Shown here one piece after another: positions 9,353 to 20,279 of a stretch of DNA of 64,000 nt. The notes under the pieces were generated by a model, which did no database searches, was not told where the DNA came from, and worked only from the letters and a program-made list of their open reading frames with translations. Location of the stretch: contig CM027384.1 in NCBI GenBank assembly GCA_015680905.1, positions 71,395,501-71,459,500 of the forward strand. Direction: 5' to 3'. This stretch comes from Coptis chinensis. Its lineage: Eukaryota > Streptophyta > Magnoliopsida > Ranunculales > Ranunculaceae. Position 1 is the first letter of the stretch; each line of letters opens with the position of its first letter. The position numbers and the translations under genes were made by a program.

Positions 9353-10837
9353 ATGGCACCAAAGAAGGCGGCGGGTAGACCTCGGAAGATAAGAGTCTTA
9401 GAACAAATGCCAGAAGCAGCGGTGGAGGAAGGGGAAGAGCGAGGGGAAGGAAGGAGAGAGGAAGAAGCTCGGCTTATGCGGGAAGAGATTGAAAGACTGA
9501 GGGAAGAAAATGAGGAGTCGAGAAGAGAGAGAGGAGGAAAGGAGGAGTTCGGGAAGAGACAGGGAGGAATCGGAGAACGAAAAAGGCGGAAGATGAGGAG
9601 GAACAGGGACCGATTAATCGGTGGACAACCCGGTGACAGATTAACGATGGAGCAAGTCCAACAAATGATAAACAACGACCGGAGGCTTAATCTTCGCAAA
9701 CAAAAGTTCAAACGGGCGCTACAGTGGTGAATGGATCGAGCCGCGAACTACCGGCAGATGCGATATGGACTTCTGAGGTGCCAAAACGTTTCAATTAGCC
9801 AAGATTCGAGAGATACGACGGAACGGGAGACCCGGCAGATCACATCCATCACTTTCGGCAACAGATGCCTCTCTGGCAAGAGGCGAGGTACGATGGTCTG
9901 CGGTGTATGATGTTCCCCGCCGCCTTTAAACGGGGGCTTCCGACCGTACTATCGGTTGCCGTCAAGGAGCATAACCAATTTCCAAGAGTTGGAGCAAGCA
10001 TTTGTTGATCACTTTATACATCAGAAGAGGAGGGTGGTGGACATCGCGGCCTTATTTAATGTCAAACAAAGGTCCGCCGAATCTATCAGGGAGTATCTAT
10101 GTCGCTTCAAGGCGGAAACACTTAAAGTGGAAAATTTGGATGAAAGGACGGCGGTAATAGCGTTCGAGAGGGGGCTGCGACCAGGGACGGCGGTACATCA
10201 GTTTGTGGCGAAGAATGAGATTGCAACATTGCACGAGCTATATCCGCGGGTAGAGAAGTATATCAGATACGAGGACACTATGCAGAAGGACTCAAAGAGG
10301 GGAGCCAAGGCAGTTACAGCGGTAGAAAAAGGAAGGGAGCGCAGAAAGACAGAGGGAGAAGACAGAGGTGGGGAGAGGTACCGCGGTCAGTCATCACGGC
10401 CGGGGAGGGGAAGAGAAATGACGCGCAAAGAGCAGAGGGAGAAAAGGCCATACCGCGAGGTGGAACAAGTGCCCTTAACAAGACCGTTGAGCGAGATACT
10501 GCCGTTGATAAAAAATGTGCCGGGATATGAAGGGCCGCGAACATTTCCTGCCGAAATGCCTGACAAGCCATATTGCGAATATCACCAGGTGCACAATCAT
10601 GGAACAAACGACTGCTATGCCTTCAAGTGGTTGGTTCAGAGGTTAGTTGAGAAGGGAGTGATGAGGGAGTTCGTAGCGGAACCACAAAATAGGGAGCCGG
10701 TGCCCAACGCAGGAAGAATATTGGGGACCATAAATGTTATCTTTAGTGGGGAAGCACTGAGTCACAATGCCCCATCGATAAAGTCGAGGACAATGAGCAT
10801 TCAACAAGTCAATGAGTCCCACCGAGGGGCGAGATAA
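9353..10837 (+). pseudogene. gag of gypsy element 1, frameshifted
   Basis: The likely start is ATG 9353 (MAPKKAAGRPRK). An acidic, Arg/Glu-rich region runs to about 9730. The capsid-type segment FERYDGTGDPADHIHHFRQQ then appears in another frame (about 9800-9955), and the rest (LPSRSITNFQELEQAFVDHF onward, with RYLCRFK-like and RYED motifs) from about 9956 in a third. Near the C terminus a C-x2-H-x3-H-x4-C knuckle (CEYHQVHNHGTNDC) marks nucleocapsid. At least two frameshifts separate the parts, so no full Gag can be made. Confidence 0.85.
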
Positions 10838-10867
10838 TGCACGGAGTCGACGGCGGGGAAGAGAGGA

Positions 10868-11389
10868 TTGCATTCTCCCGCTGAGACCTCAACCGCGTGG
10901 ATACTCCACATGAAGACGCGCTTAGTCATCACGATAGCAATGGGTAATTATGTGGTCAAAAGGGTCCCGATTGACCGCGGGCGTCGCGGCGTGGATTTCT
11001 TGTTCAAGGGAGCTCTTGAGGAGATGGGGATAGACCCGGGGCAACTACGGCCCCCGCAGACCAGTTTGTATGGGTTCAATGGTAGCGTCACGGAGCCTAT
11101 GGGTGAACTTTTGCTACTGGTAACGACGGGTCCGGTGACGGTGTTCTCGAGATTTATGGTGGTCAACTCCCATTCCCAATACAAGGCGATCCTGGGGAGG
11201 AGATGGATACATGAGATGAGAGCGGTACCCTCGACCTATTATCAAGTCATACGCTTCCCGACCCCTACAGGAACATACGAGGTCCGCGGAGATCAGGTGG
11301 CCTCCAAGAACAGTCACCAGAACACAATTAAGAGGATGTCCCGCGAACCGGTATGTGAACCGGTGAACCCTAGGAAGAGGTCAGCATAG
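10868..11389 (+). pseudogene. Retropepsin-type protease region of gypsy element 1
   Basis: The segment VKRVPIDRGRRGVDFLFKGA aligns with the retroelement protease flap start, usually VLIDTGSS-D-LF. The catalytic triad reads D-R-G instead of D-T/S-G (Asp codon 10973-10975). It continues with a typical ALGRRWIHEMRAVPSTYYQ-like end (AILGRRWIHEM, AVPSTYYQVIRFPT). The Asp is retained but the changed neighbours probably inactivate it. Confidence 0.75.
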
Positions 11390-11407
11390 CAATTATAGTG
11401 CGGGGCC

Positions 11408-12150
11408 GTGGAAGGGGCGGAGGAGGCCGCGATGGTTCCAAAGACTTTAGATGAAACGGAAATAGTGAACCTGGGAGAGAACGGAGAGGAGAAGTTGACG
11501 TCGATTGGATCAAGACTGACGGACGAATGGAAGGATAAGTTGGTGCAATGTTTGGTGGATAACAGGGACGTATTCGCCTGGGGGATAGAGGATGTTACAG
11601 GCTTAGATCTTGGATTCGCATGTCATCGCTTACATATGAGGGAGGACACGAAGCCAGTGAGACAGAAGATGAGGGGAATGAGAACTAAATACGCGGAAGG
11701 GATCCGGGAAGAGGTTGCCAGACTAAAGAGTGCAGGGATCATAAGAGAGGTGGAGTTCACGGAATGGCTGTCCAATATAGTCGCGGTTCCGAAGAAAAAT
11801 GGAAAGGTGCGAATGTGTGTTGACTTCACGGACGAAACCCGAGTGTCCGGCGACGCTTTATCCTATGCCGCGAAAGTGGACGAATTGGTAGATTGGACGG
11901 CCGGATTCAAAGATATTCTTATTTATGGATGCGTCCATGGGGTACAACCAGGTTGCGATGTATGGACCTGATCAGGAGAAGACCTCATTCGTGGTGGAAG
12001 GAGGCATATACTGCTATACGAGGATGCCATTTGGGTTGAAGAATGCAGGGGGCTACGTTCCAAATGGGGTTGAGAGAAAATGTTTGAGGGCAAGATTCGG
12101 CGGGCATCGAGATATACATCGATGATATGGTGGAGAAAAGCATGTCGAGC
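11408..12150 (+). pseudogene. Reverse transcriptase region of gypsy element 1, frameshifted
   Basis: Motifs in order: WLSNIVAVPKKNGKVRMCVDFTD (shown here as WLSNIVAVPKK and VRMCVDF), then a damaged stretch, then DASMGYNQVAMYGPDQEKTSF and MPFGLKNAG in a second frame from 11925, and the catalytic YIDDM at about 12113-12127. The YIDD box is intact but the frame changes around 11850-11930 and after 12050 break the enzyme. Confidence 0.85.
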
Positions 12151-12159
12151 TAGAGCACC

Positions 12160-13190
12160 GGAGGGTCAAGGAGACGCTCCAGATAATCGCGGGTCCAATA
12201 ATTTGAAACTCAACCAGAGAAATGCACATTTGGAGTCACCACAGGGAAATTTCTAGGGTACATTGTGACCGGGGAATAGAGGCAAACCCCGAACAGATAA
12301 GATCGGCCGGTGGAGATACCGCCACCACGCATGCTGAAGGAGGTACGGTTGTTGGCGGGTAGAGTCGCGGCCTCAACAATCATCTCAAAGTCATCCGACA
12401 AATGTAGGTCACCAGATCGACCGGGTTGAGGAACACCACGGATTTCAAATGGACAGCGGAGTGCGAAGAGGCATTCCAAGAGCTTAAGAGGTATCTAGAA
12501 GAAACACCATTGTTGTCACGGCCCGAAGTGGGAGAAAAGTTATTTTTGTACCTGGGTGTCACATATTACGCAATCAGCTCGGTCCTCGTCCGGGTAGTGG
12601 ATAAAGTAGAGAGACCAGTGTACTTCCAGAGCAAGACCTTATTAGACGCAGAGACTAGGTAATACCGAAAGTAGAAGCACGCCTCTAGCCTTGGTGTTCT
12701 CGCCCAGGTTTAAAACCCTATTTCAAGCCCACGCTAAAGAATTGTGGTAACCAACTTGCCTCTCGCTGTGCCTCGAGGGCAGAAAAATCGGAAGAATGCT
12801 GAAATGGGCCGTGATGCTTAGTTCATATGAGATTCAAGATCGTTAGGGACAGAGAAGGCTCGTGCAAAGGGCGAATTCTTGGCGGAGTTCCCTGCAGAGG
12901 ATCCTAACTGGGGGAGGAGATGGTTTTGGAGCCCGAGAGAGAAGAGGAACTGGATTGTCCGAACCCATGGGATGTACCTGAATGGTTGAGAGTGTTTGCC
13001 AATGGATCGGCAACGGATGCAAAAGTGGAATAGGCGCGGTAATCGGGTCACCCAGGAGAACAATAGGTTAAAGCAGACGATGAAATGGGCTTCGCAAAGA
13101 TCAAATAACGAGGCGGATTATGAAGTCGCGGATCGCAGCATGAGAATGGCAAAGTGGTGGACCGGCGTGAAGGAACTCATTGTATAATTC
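12160..13190 (+). pseudogene. RNase H region and second (archaeal-type) RNase H relic of gypsy element 1
   Basis: 12426-12662 reads FKWTAECEEAFQELKRYLEE, AISSVLVR, PVYFQSKTLLDAETR, the RT-linked RNase H. Further on, FANGSATDAK and SNNEADYEVADRSMRMAK (about 12990-13150) resemble the extra RNase H (..DGS.., ASNNEAEYEAL..) that marks Tat-lineage elements. Stops and shifts occur throughout. Confidence 0.7.
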
Positions 13191-13689
13191 AATCCAATTT
13201 GGTGGTATGCCAGCTTAATGGAGGGTTTGGCGGCTAGATGTCCTAGAATGGCAAGGTATTTGGGAGTCCCGGGCGTGGCCTCGGTTCGACCAAACCGATT
13301 CATCCATCCGAACAGGGGAGAATCGCCACGCCGATGCCTCGCCTACGCGGGTCGCCACCATCCCGGTGGTTTAAAGAAAGGACAATCGAGATAAGGAAAT
13401 TGAGCGACCGAAAATACCGAGGAAAGATTGGAGGTAATGATCACGCGAGGAGGGAGACGAGGGATGGATGGGACCTTTCGAAAGCAGTTCTTGGAAGGGT
13501 GGAGGTGACCCAACCCTAGAGAAAGGCGGAGATCGAACAGCGCCGTGGAGATACACATCGATTCGAGGAGAATTATATCGAAGGAACTTCAACGGGCCTT
13601 TGTTGAAATGTTCAGTCGGCCGGCACAAGAGGTGCTCGCTGAGATGAGATGCACGGCGAGGAGATCGCGGGCCGGACAACAAAGGTACT

Positions 13690-14690
13690 GTGTTGTTAAC
13701 ACAAGGTTACTTTTGGCCGCATTACGAAAAAGAGATGTTGTGGAATTCGCTTTAAAGTGTGAGAAATGTCAAAGATTCTCTCAACTAATATGGGCCCCAA
13801 CAGAGCCGGCCCAGACTGCGGTATCTAGCCCATGGCCATTTGCAATGTGGGCCCTCGACATAGTGGGGACCACGCCAACGCCGAGGTAAGAGGAGGTTTT
13901 TTGGTCGCGGTGGACTACTTTATTAAAGTGGATCGAGGCCGTGCCTCTGCAATTGGTAAAGGAGGTCCAAGTAATCAAGTTATTGTGGAAGAACATTATT
14001 TGCCGTTTCGGGTTGCCTTATGCTATCATTGCAGATAATGGAACGCAGTTCACGGGATCAAGAGTTAAGAGCTTTCTACAAGCCTATCATGTGAAGCAGG
14101 GATTCTCGGCCCCGTACAACCCTGAGGGTAATGGGCAGGCAGAATCCTCCAACAAGACCATACTAAACAATCTCAAGAGAAAACTGGAGAGCAAGAAGGG
14201 GTCCTGGGCCGACGAGCTCAATCATGTACTATGGGCATATTGGACAACTCCACGGACCACTACCATGGAGACCCCCTTTTCGTTAGCATATGGTGTGGAG
14301 GCCGTGATACCAACAGAACTGGTGGCAGCGACTACTAGAACCTTAGCCGTCGAGGACGGCTCAAACTGGGGCATCCTTGCCAGAGATATGAATCTAGCGG
14401 AGGAAAGAAGAGACACCGCGCTCATCAGACTAGAAGGGTACCATCGCCGCCTCCAACGACAGTACAACAAGAAGGTGAAGCTAAGGAGCTTTAAGGTGGG
14501 AGATAAGGTACTCCGGCGGGTGACCCCCAACACCAAGAAAGTGAGCGAGGGAAAGCTGGGTCCAACATGGGAGGAGCCTTATGTGGTGGTTGAGGTGGGA
14601 GGATCGGGCACCTACTGTGGGTTGGCGGACCTTGAAGGGAAAACGGTTGAAAACCGTGGAATGTGCGTCGCTAAAAAAAAAATTTCATGA
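13690..14690 (+). pseudogene. Integrase region of gypsy element 1
   Basis: A zinc-finger end (CEKCQRFSQ) is followed by SSPWPFAMWALDIVGTTP and VAVDYF (first catalytic Asp), then from 13941 an open frame with ADNGTQFTGSRVK (second Asp), NPEGNGQAESSNKT (Glu), and the C-terminal RSFKVGDKVLRRV...GPTWEEPYVV domain. The DDE residues are present. A frame change at about 13890-13940 separates the first Asp from the rest. The last open stretch of 249 codons is the best-preserved part of pol. Confidence 0.87.
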
Positions 14691-15279
14691 GTAAATGTAA
14701 TGGGAGTGGCTATAAACTGCATGAGCTAGTTGTACATATATAAAACCTTAGCACTTTTGGGATGAGTAATGTCGCATGAATTTTTACTGCCTTCAGAGTA
14801 AAGGGAATGGAAGGGGGGAGCCTCCCGAGGACGAGAGGTCTAGAACTCAGTAGGGGCAAAAAGAGTTGTCCACGACGGGTGCGAAATCACACACGAGCCG
14901 GGGCGAGTGGAGTCGCCCCAGACAAGATGTGAGATGCTGGCAAGAGGAAGCGAAGAGGCTTCCTCGCCCGCTGACAAGGGGTCCGGTCATATGGAGAGAG
15001 GGGGCGGGGCCCCGACCTTAATGGGGCAAAGGGAGCGAAAAGCTCCCCACCAAACAGTGAAGACGATGATAGAGGTTCACTACTGCTAAAGCCACGCAGG
15101 TATCGGGTACCGACAAGAGCACTTGGAATTCACAAAGACAAAATGTAAGATAAATACCAAAATCAGTTATCCTCAACCAGAGGGAGTAAAAATAAAACGA
15201 AATGTATCAGAAGTATTACCAATTACAACAAAAGAAGCCTGGCCAGGGCACAAAATAGGCCATTTCAAGCGAGACGCAC
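14691..15279. other. Spacer between pol and antisense ORF of gypsy element 1
   Basis: No domain recognised; part of the long 3' region typical of Tat-lineage elements. Confidence 0.5.
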
Positions 15280-17834
15280 TTAAACATTTTCATGTATCAC
15301 TGACTCGGCGGCTTCCTCTATGACGGCATCCGCAGCAGCGTCTATCACCCCGGCCACTAAGATAGCGGCCTCATCGACCACTGGAGTAGATGCCGGAGGT
15401 GGTACAGCAACCTCAGAAGGGGGGGCAACGGCCGGAACTTCAGGAAGAAGCCGCCCTTCTTTGATCAGCCGCTCATGCTCCTCCTTGATCTTCTTGGCCA
15501 CTCTCTTGTCTGCCTGGGCACGGAAGTGATCCTGGAGCTCGTCCATGTCGGTGTCATGCTGCCTATGGAGGGCCGCCATTTCAGCCTGGTGCTTCTCAGA
15601 GAGGGAGGCCAGAGCGGCGGTATGCTGCGCTAGGAGGGTTTCCCGCTGATTACTCAGGCGGTCATTAACTTTATCCATGTAAGCAAGGTGGGCGGCCTCC
15701 CAGCCTTCGGCCCCGCGGCCCCCGAAAGGCGCCTCTAAGTCCGCTGGCTTTTTACGCCTCTTCAAAGGGCAACGCCACCATCGGTTTGGTCGATCCTTGC
15801 CCTTGCACCAAAAAGGCCTCGGATCATATAAGAGATGTCCAAACTCATTTGAAAAGAAGTAACTGTAGTTAGAATATTCAGTAGGAGGAAGGGAAGACAC
15901 CCAGTAAGAGGAAAGAGTACCTTCTCCCAACTAGTGTAAAATGAGGTTCGGTGAGAGTCAAACGTTCCCCCGTCAGCATATGCCATGTCTCTAGGAAGAT
16001 GAGACCCGTATAACAGAGAAGAGGCCACGGCGGCATTGTCCAAGGCCGAATCGCGGATGTTGAGAGTGTGGTTTCGAACCTTGAAGGTGGGGCAGAAAGT
16101 AGGAATGGGCTCAGTGCCCCCCCTTTCGGAGCGGGGGGCCACCTCCTTCCCAGGCCGCTGCTCGGCACGAGGGGGAGCAGCAGGGTGGTCGGTGGACTGA
16201 TGAGCGGGGTCCTCTTCAGATGCAGAAGTCCGCGGACGTTTAGACGCCGGGGGAGGAGAGGATTGAGCCGCAGTTGTAGGGACAACAACGGAGACCACAT
16301 CATCTGAGTCGCTGTCGAAGAGCTTACGCTTGTGGGCGCCCATGTCGGAATGGGGAGAAGTGGTGGAGAGTGAATGAGGAGAAGAGTATTGGTTTTCCCA
16401 AGTGGTCAGGGACCGATAAGGGTGAGGATCAACAAAATGAGGTGGAGAAGCGGAGGATGAAGGTGGGGGACCGCGAACTGGCCTGTGGCGGGGGGAAGCT
16501 TTCTTGGAATGGCGCTTCTTCTTGGGAGGGGTATATCCCGGTTTTTCTCTTTGGGCGATTGGGGCGATAAAAAAGGGAAACAATATTTTCCGATAAGTTT
16601 CAAAGTGGAGGATCGGAAAGGAGGGAGTGGCAAGTGATGTGGTCAATCCCTAGTACCGCTGGATTGTTCCGGCCCCGTGTCGCTAATCTTCCGGCGGTGG
16701 TGGAAAAGAAATTATCGTAGGGTCGCGACTCGAGTCCGGACGCCAACCCAGAAAAAAGAAACGGTCAAGTCAGAGGGTGGAACAAAAGACCTACACCAAG
16801 GGGATTAGTAGAGAGGCAGACTCACCGCTGGGGAGAAAAGCCAGGTGATTAAGGTTCAAGTCGGGAGGAAGATCCGCGGAGAGAAAGTTCCCAGAGATGT
16901 AAAGAGGGTAATGGTGCCACAACTTGTCCGAGGAGGTGACACGGAGTATGAAGTGCTGCTTTCTAGGTCGAACACAGAAAGAGTGGTATCCCACGCTGAC
17001 ATCCTTGGTGCTCTTTTTTATGTAAAAATGAGCAGTCATGTCGCGGACTATTATTTGAGGGACTTCGGACCGGTTGTAGTGGTTCGCAGCATACATAACC
17101 CTCCAGAAATTGCCGATGCCTTGGCAAGGAGGGATGTTGAAGTGATTACACACCTCGATGTCAAGACGGGTGAGGGGCAAACGGAGGCCGGCTACAATGC
17201 CCCTACCGTGGCAACTAGATAAACCCGACTTGTAGGGGAACCAAGTGAGAGGGTAGTAGTTAAGCCGGGGACATGTTCTAAGATGACGCCGCTGGGTATG
17301 CGTAAGCGCCTTTAACAACTTTCGAGATTAGGTCGACGGCTGTGGGGGCTGGGCGGAAGCGGCAAAGGGCCCAGAGGTGGAAGGAGCCCCGATCTGGTCG
17401 GGGTGGGGTGGGGAGGCGACACCGTGGGGACGGGAGGAGGATGAGGTGTCGGATCCGAAACCGACATCGAGGTCGTGGAAGAAGTCACACTGATCAAGAC
17501 AAAGTTGAAGAGAGGAGAAACCGAACAGTCTCAAACTCAAGAGAGAAACACGCAATATAGCAAATAAATGGATTAAAGAGGAAAAGGGACCAACCTGAGA
17601 GAAGGGGGGAGCAGCAGGAACAAAACTCTCAAAGAAAAGAAAACGGGGAAGGACAGCCCGCGTGGACCGGAGAGAAGTTAACGTGAGGAAGAGTAGAGAG
17701 AGAGGGAGAGCAACTGGGAAGAAAACGAAAGACTGAATGGAGGAGAGGAAGAATCGAGCGGGCTTTTTATAATAGGAAGGGGCAAAAGGGTAATTGAAGG
17801 GGGCTGAAATCGAGGCGACATCAAAAGGGATCAA
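15280..17834 (-). pseudogene. Antisense ORF of gypsy element 1 (plant 'putative gypsy-type transposon' protein)
   Basis: Four long frames follow one another on the minus strand. 17834-17328 has a Pro/Ser-rich start; after a TAA the same frame continues at 17318-16791 with GLRLPLTRLDIEVCNHFNIP, GIGNFWRVMY and a WHHYPLYISGNFLSA stretch, resembling the plant domain called putative gypsy type transposon (PF04195). 16646-15762 has an acidic MGAHKRKLFDSDSDD-type segment. 15930-15280 has an Ala/Glu/Gln/His-rich coiled coil (about residues 70-150). Antisense ORFs of this kind are a known feature of Retand/Ogre-like Tat elements; their role is unknown. Here it is broken by stops and shifts. Confidence 0.65.
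17761..17771 (-). promoter_or_regulatory. Candidate TATA box for the antisense ORF
   Basis: The minus strand reads TATAAAAAGCC just inside the 3' LTR side and upstream of most of the antisense reading frames. No other promoter evidence is available. Confidence 0.4.
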
Positions 17835-17994
17835 TCAGGGAGTGACGCGTGGATGCACAAGAAACGAGGGGGCACAAGTTATAATTGCGATGGGACTCGT
17901 GAGTCCAGCGATGAAAAAGAATCTTTGGGGGCCGCGGATGGAAATGTGGCGTGGTGGACTCTCGACTCCCCGACCACCAAATGGTCGCGGACTC

Positions 17995-18007
17995 GAGAGG
18001 GGGCATC
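17995..18007 (+). other. Polypurine tract of gypsy element 1
   Basis: GAGAGGGGGCATC directly precedes the TG of the 3' LTR; the purine run GAGAGGGGG is the expected plus-strand primer. Confidence 0.8.
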
Positions 18008-18345
18008 TGTAGTGGTAGTATGGGGGCCCAAAGTGTCAAAGGGAGGATACGCCCGAGTCAACGAAAGGTATTGAGCCGCTGCATACAGGATCAATGCTAA
18101 GGCACATGGTCGCAGTACGGAAACCCTACACGCGGAGAGAAGGAGACCGCGAGATGGAAGGACAGGTGGAAGGCCCGGATGGAGTAAGAAACTGATATAA
18201 AGAGAGAGAGAGAGAGAGGAAGAAGCGGGGGAAAAAAAAGAAAAAGAGGGAGAGGGGGGAGTGAGCGGCCATCAGAGAAGAGAGAGAGGGAATAGAGATT
18301 CAAGACCTAGTGAATAGTGACAGTAACAAGGTGTGAGTTGTAACA
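18008..18345 (+). repeat. 3' LTR of gypsy element 1
   Basis: Matches 8990-9324 with only scattered substitutions and small length changes in purine runs. Followed by the duplicated GGTCC. Confidence 0.93.
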
Positions 18346-18870
18346 GGTCCAGATTCGGATATGTCTGTATTCGAATCCTAATCAGAAAATTTATATCGAT
18401 ATCAGTATCCGAATCTGACGAATATTAAAAAATTTATCCGTATCTGATTTTGGATATCCGAATTGGATATCGGATAATCTCCAATCCGAAAATTAATATT
18501 AATTAAAGTTTTCTTTGCTTTGAATAATTCATTTTACCACTATAAAAACTATTATAAATATATATATTTGTCATTTATTATTATTATTTTGTTACTATAG
18601 TTTTATATTATTAGTTTATGATTTTATATAATATTTTATACAATAATAAATAAATAAATAAATTATATATAATAACTATTAATTTTTTAAATCGGATCGA
18701 ATATTTTCGGATGCGGATATGGCAGTATCCAAATCCGTATCCGAAACCAGTTCGGACATAAAAAATTATCCGAATCTGAATTTGTTATCCGAAAATTTTA
18801 GATAATATCCGATTTTTCAAATACGAATTCGAATCGGATTCGAATATTTGGATATCCACTTGCACCCGTA

Positions 18871-19950
18871 GTTAGAAATGTACTAATTCAAACCCAAAAC
18901 TCTATACATAAGTATAGTTGCTACTAATTCTGAAATAAAAAATTATAACCTAAACGTTTTATTATAGATTGGAGAATGGGTTTAAATTATGTTATATAAT
19001 CCAATTTTAATTTGTTGGTAACAATTTAGATGTTAGATTCAAAGTCTAGTTAGAACTGTATTTATTCAAACCTTAAATCCTAGAGACATGTACAATTGCT
19101 AACAATTCGAAAATAAAAAATTATAACTTAAATGTTTTCTACTTGTTGGAACTAAATTATCACCTAAAACAACTATAAATAAGTTAAAATATGCTAATTA
19201 TTAATCAAATTATTATCAAATAGATGATTAAACATTTAAATATTGGAACTTGACATCACAGTAACAAGATGCCAACTGGTTTAAGAATTTTCGGTGTCTA
19301 TTTATTGTATCTTTATTTGGTAAATGGTAACCCGATACTGTAATTTATGGTTATGTATCAGCAACCCATTACCGTAGTTTATGGTATTTTACGACAATGT
19401 GTTACCGTTCATCAAAATAGCACATACATCAAGATTACACAAAATTTATTTTAAAATCTAAGATTCAAACTATCGTAATTCATTTAGTTTCAATTCCATT
19501 AGGCAATTTCAATTACATTAATCTCCATTTTTTTTTTCATGTTCAGTTGATTCTTCTAACATCATATAATCTTCAATTTATTCGACATTGAGATGTGGGT
19601 ATTTGTATTACGATAAATCGTTCATTTGAGAGTTGAATAATGATACATACTCCATTTGAGAGTTAAAATATAGAGGTATTGAGAGTTGAGAAGTAGAAGA
19701 AAATTGAGTTGAGTTGAGTCAAGGAAAATTGAATTAGATGTAGATAATTGGAGAAGGAGAGTGTATTTTGATAGTGTATAGAGTTGCATAGTGCAAATTA
19801 GTTAGTTAAGGGCAATAGGAGGTTACCACTATTTTTTATGGGGAGTGCCCTCTTAGAAAATATGGGTTTTAAGTTGGGACATAAATGTAATAACAAATTC
19901 CGGATTGGAGAGTGCCCTCTTAGAAATGGAGAGTGTATTTAAGATTACCC
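18871..19950. repeat. Right arm of element A with internal repeats and terminal repeat
   Basis: Matches 24930-26161 of element B. It contains a diverged repeat of about 150-190 bp, each copy with TTCAAAGTCTAGTTAGAACT, and ends with two close AGTGCCCTCTTAGAAA motifs (the inverse of the left-end CTAAGAGGGCACT) and AAGATTACCC. Confidence 0.82.
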
Positions 19951-19958
19951 TATAAATA
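19951..19958. repeat. Target site duplication (right) of TIR element A
   Basis: TATAAATA, identical to 3021-3028. Confidence 0.88.
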
Positions 19959-20279
19959 TTCACTGAGCTTAATATTGCCATCATTACCTGTTTGTTAAAT
20001 TTTAACTAATGGAAATGAAAGGAAATAAATAGTCCATTATGGAATAAAATGGAATGGAAACAGTTTAAAAAGGGTCCTGTTAAATACACGCTTCGGTTCC
20101 TAAGAGGGCACTCTCCGACCTGGGAACCGGTTTTGGTAAAGAGTAACCCAGCCGGTTCACTAAAAAATTAGAAGGGCACGCTCCTTGAAACCGGTTGACT
20201 TGGTATGCAGGTTTTTTTTATAGGTTACTAACCGTGTAAACCCTTCGACACTTTCTCTTCTCTCCTCCGCGCCTCTTTT

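Larger units (their letters stand above)
8990..18345 (+). mobile_element. Gypsy element 1: complete Ty3/gypsy LTR retrotransposon, Tat lineage, with antisense ORF
   Basis: LTRs of 335 and 338 bp begin TGTAGTGGTAG and end TGTAACA and are nearly identical. They are flanked by the 5-bp duplication GGTCC (8985-8989 and 18346-18350). A primer-binding site complementary to tRNA-Lys and a GAGAGGGGG polypurine tract are in place. The internal order is gag, protease, RT, RNase H, a second RNase H relic, integrase, then about 3.3 kb with an antisense ORF. Gag-pol has several frameshifts and stops, so it is not autonomous, but the LTR similarity says it jumped recently. Base composition is much more GC-rich than the surroundings. 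Confidence 0.93.
8967..18870. mobile_element. hAT-like non-autonomous unit 4, split by a gypsy element
   Basis: Its left end TAGGGGTGCAAACGGATAGG is interrupted at 8989 by an LTR element; the unit resumes at 18346 and ends TTGCACCCGTA at about 18870. Flanking bases are GTTAGAAC on the left and GTTAGAAA on the right, an 8-bp duplication with one change. Total length without the gypsy is about 545 bp. Confidence 0.72.
3029..19950. mobile_element. TIR element A: large DNA transposon carrying gene fragments, with nested insertions
   Basis: The left end GGGTCCTGTTAAATACATGC and the inverse of the right end GGGTAATCTTAAATACACTC are imperfect terminal inverted repeats of about 45 bp, both running into CTAAGAGGGCACT. 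The insertion has an 8-bp duplication TATAAATA. From left to right it holds a unique payload (3230-5580) with gene scraps, a 222-bp tandem array, an arm shared with element B, hAT-like insertions, a complete gypsy element, and a right arm shared with B. Without the nested insertions it would be about 6 kb. No transposase is visible, so it is probably non-autonomous. An 8-bp duplication is usual for hAT and seen in some MULE-like elements, but the ends lack the hAT YARNG signature, so the superfamily is left open. Confidence 0.85.

Noticed and set aside
9079-9711. Minus-strand frames in the 5' LTR and gag start (Ser/Leu/Phe-rich)
   Set aside because: Shadows of the purine-rich plus strand; the LTR copy at 18097 gives the same frame.
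17328-17560. Plus-strand Arg/Gly-rich frame in the gypsy 3' region
   Set aside because: Shadow of the Pro/Ser-rich antisense ORF.
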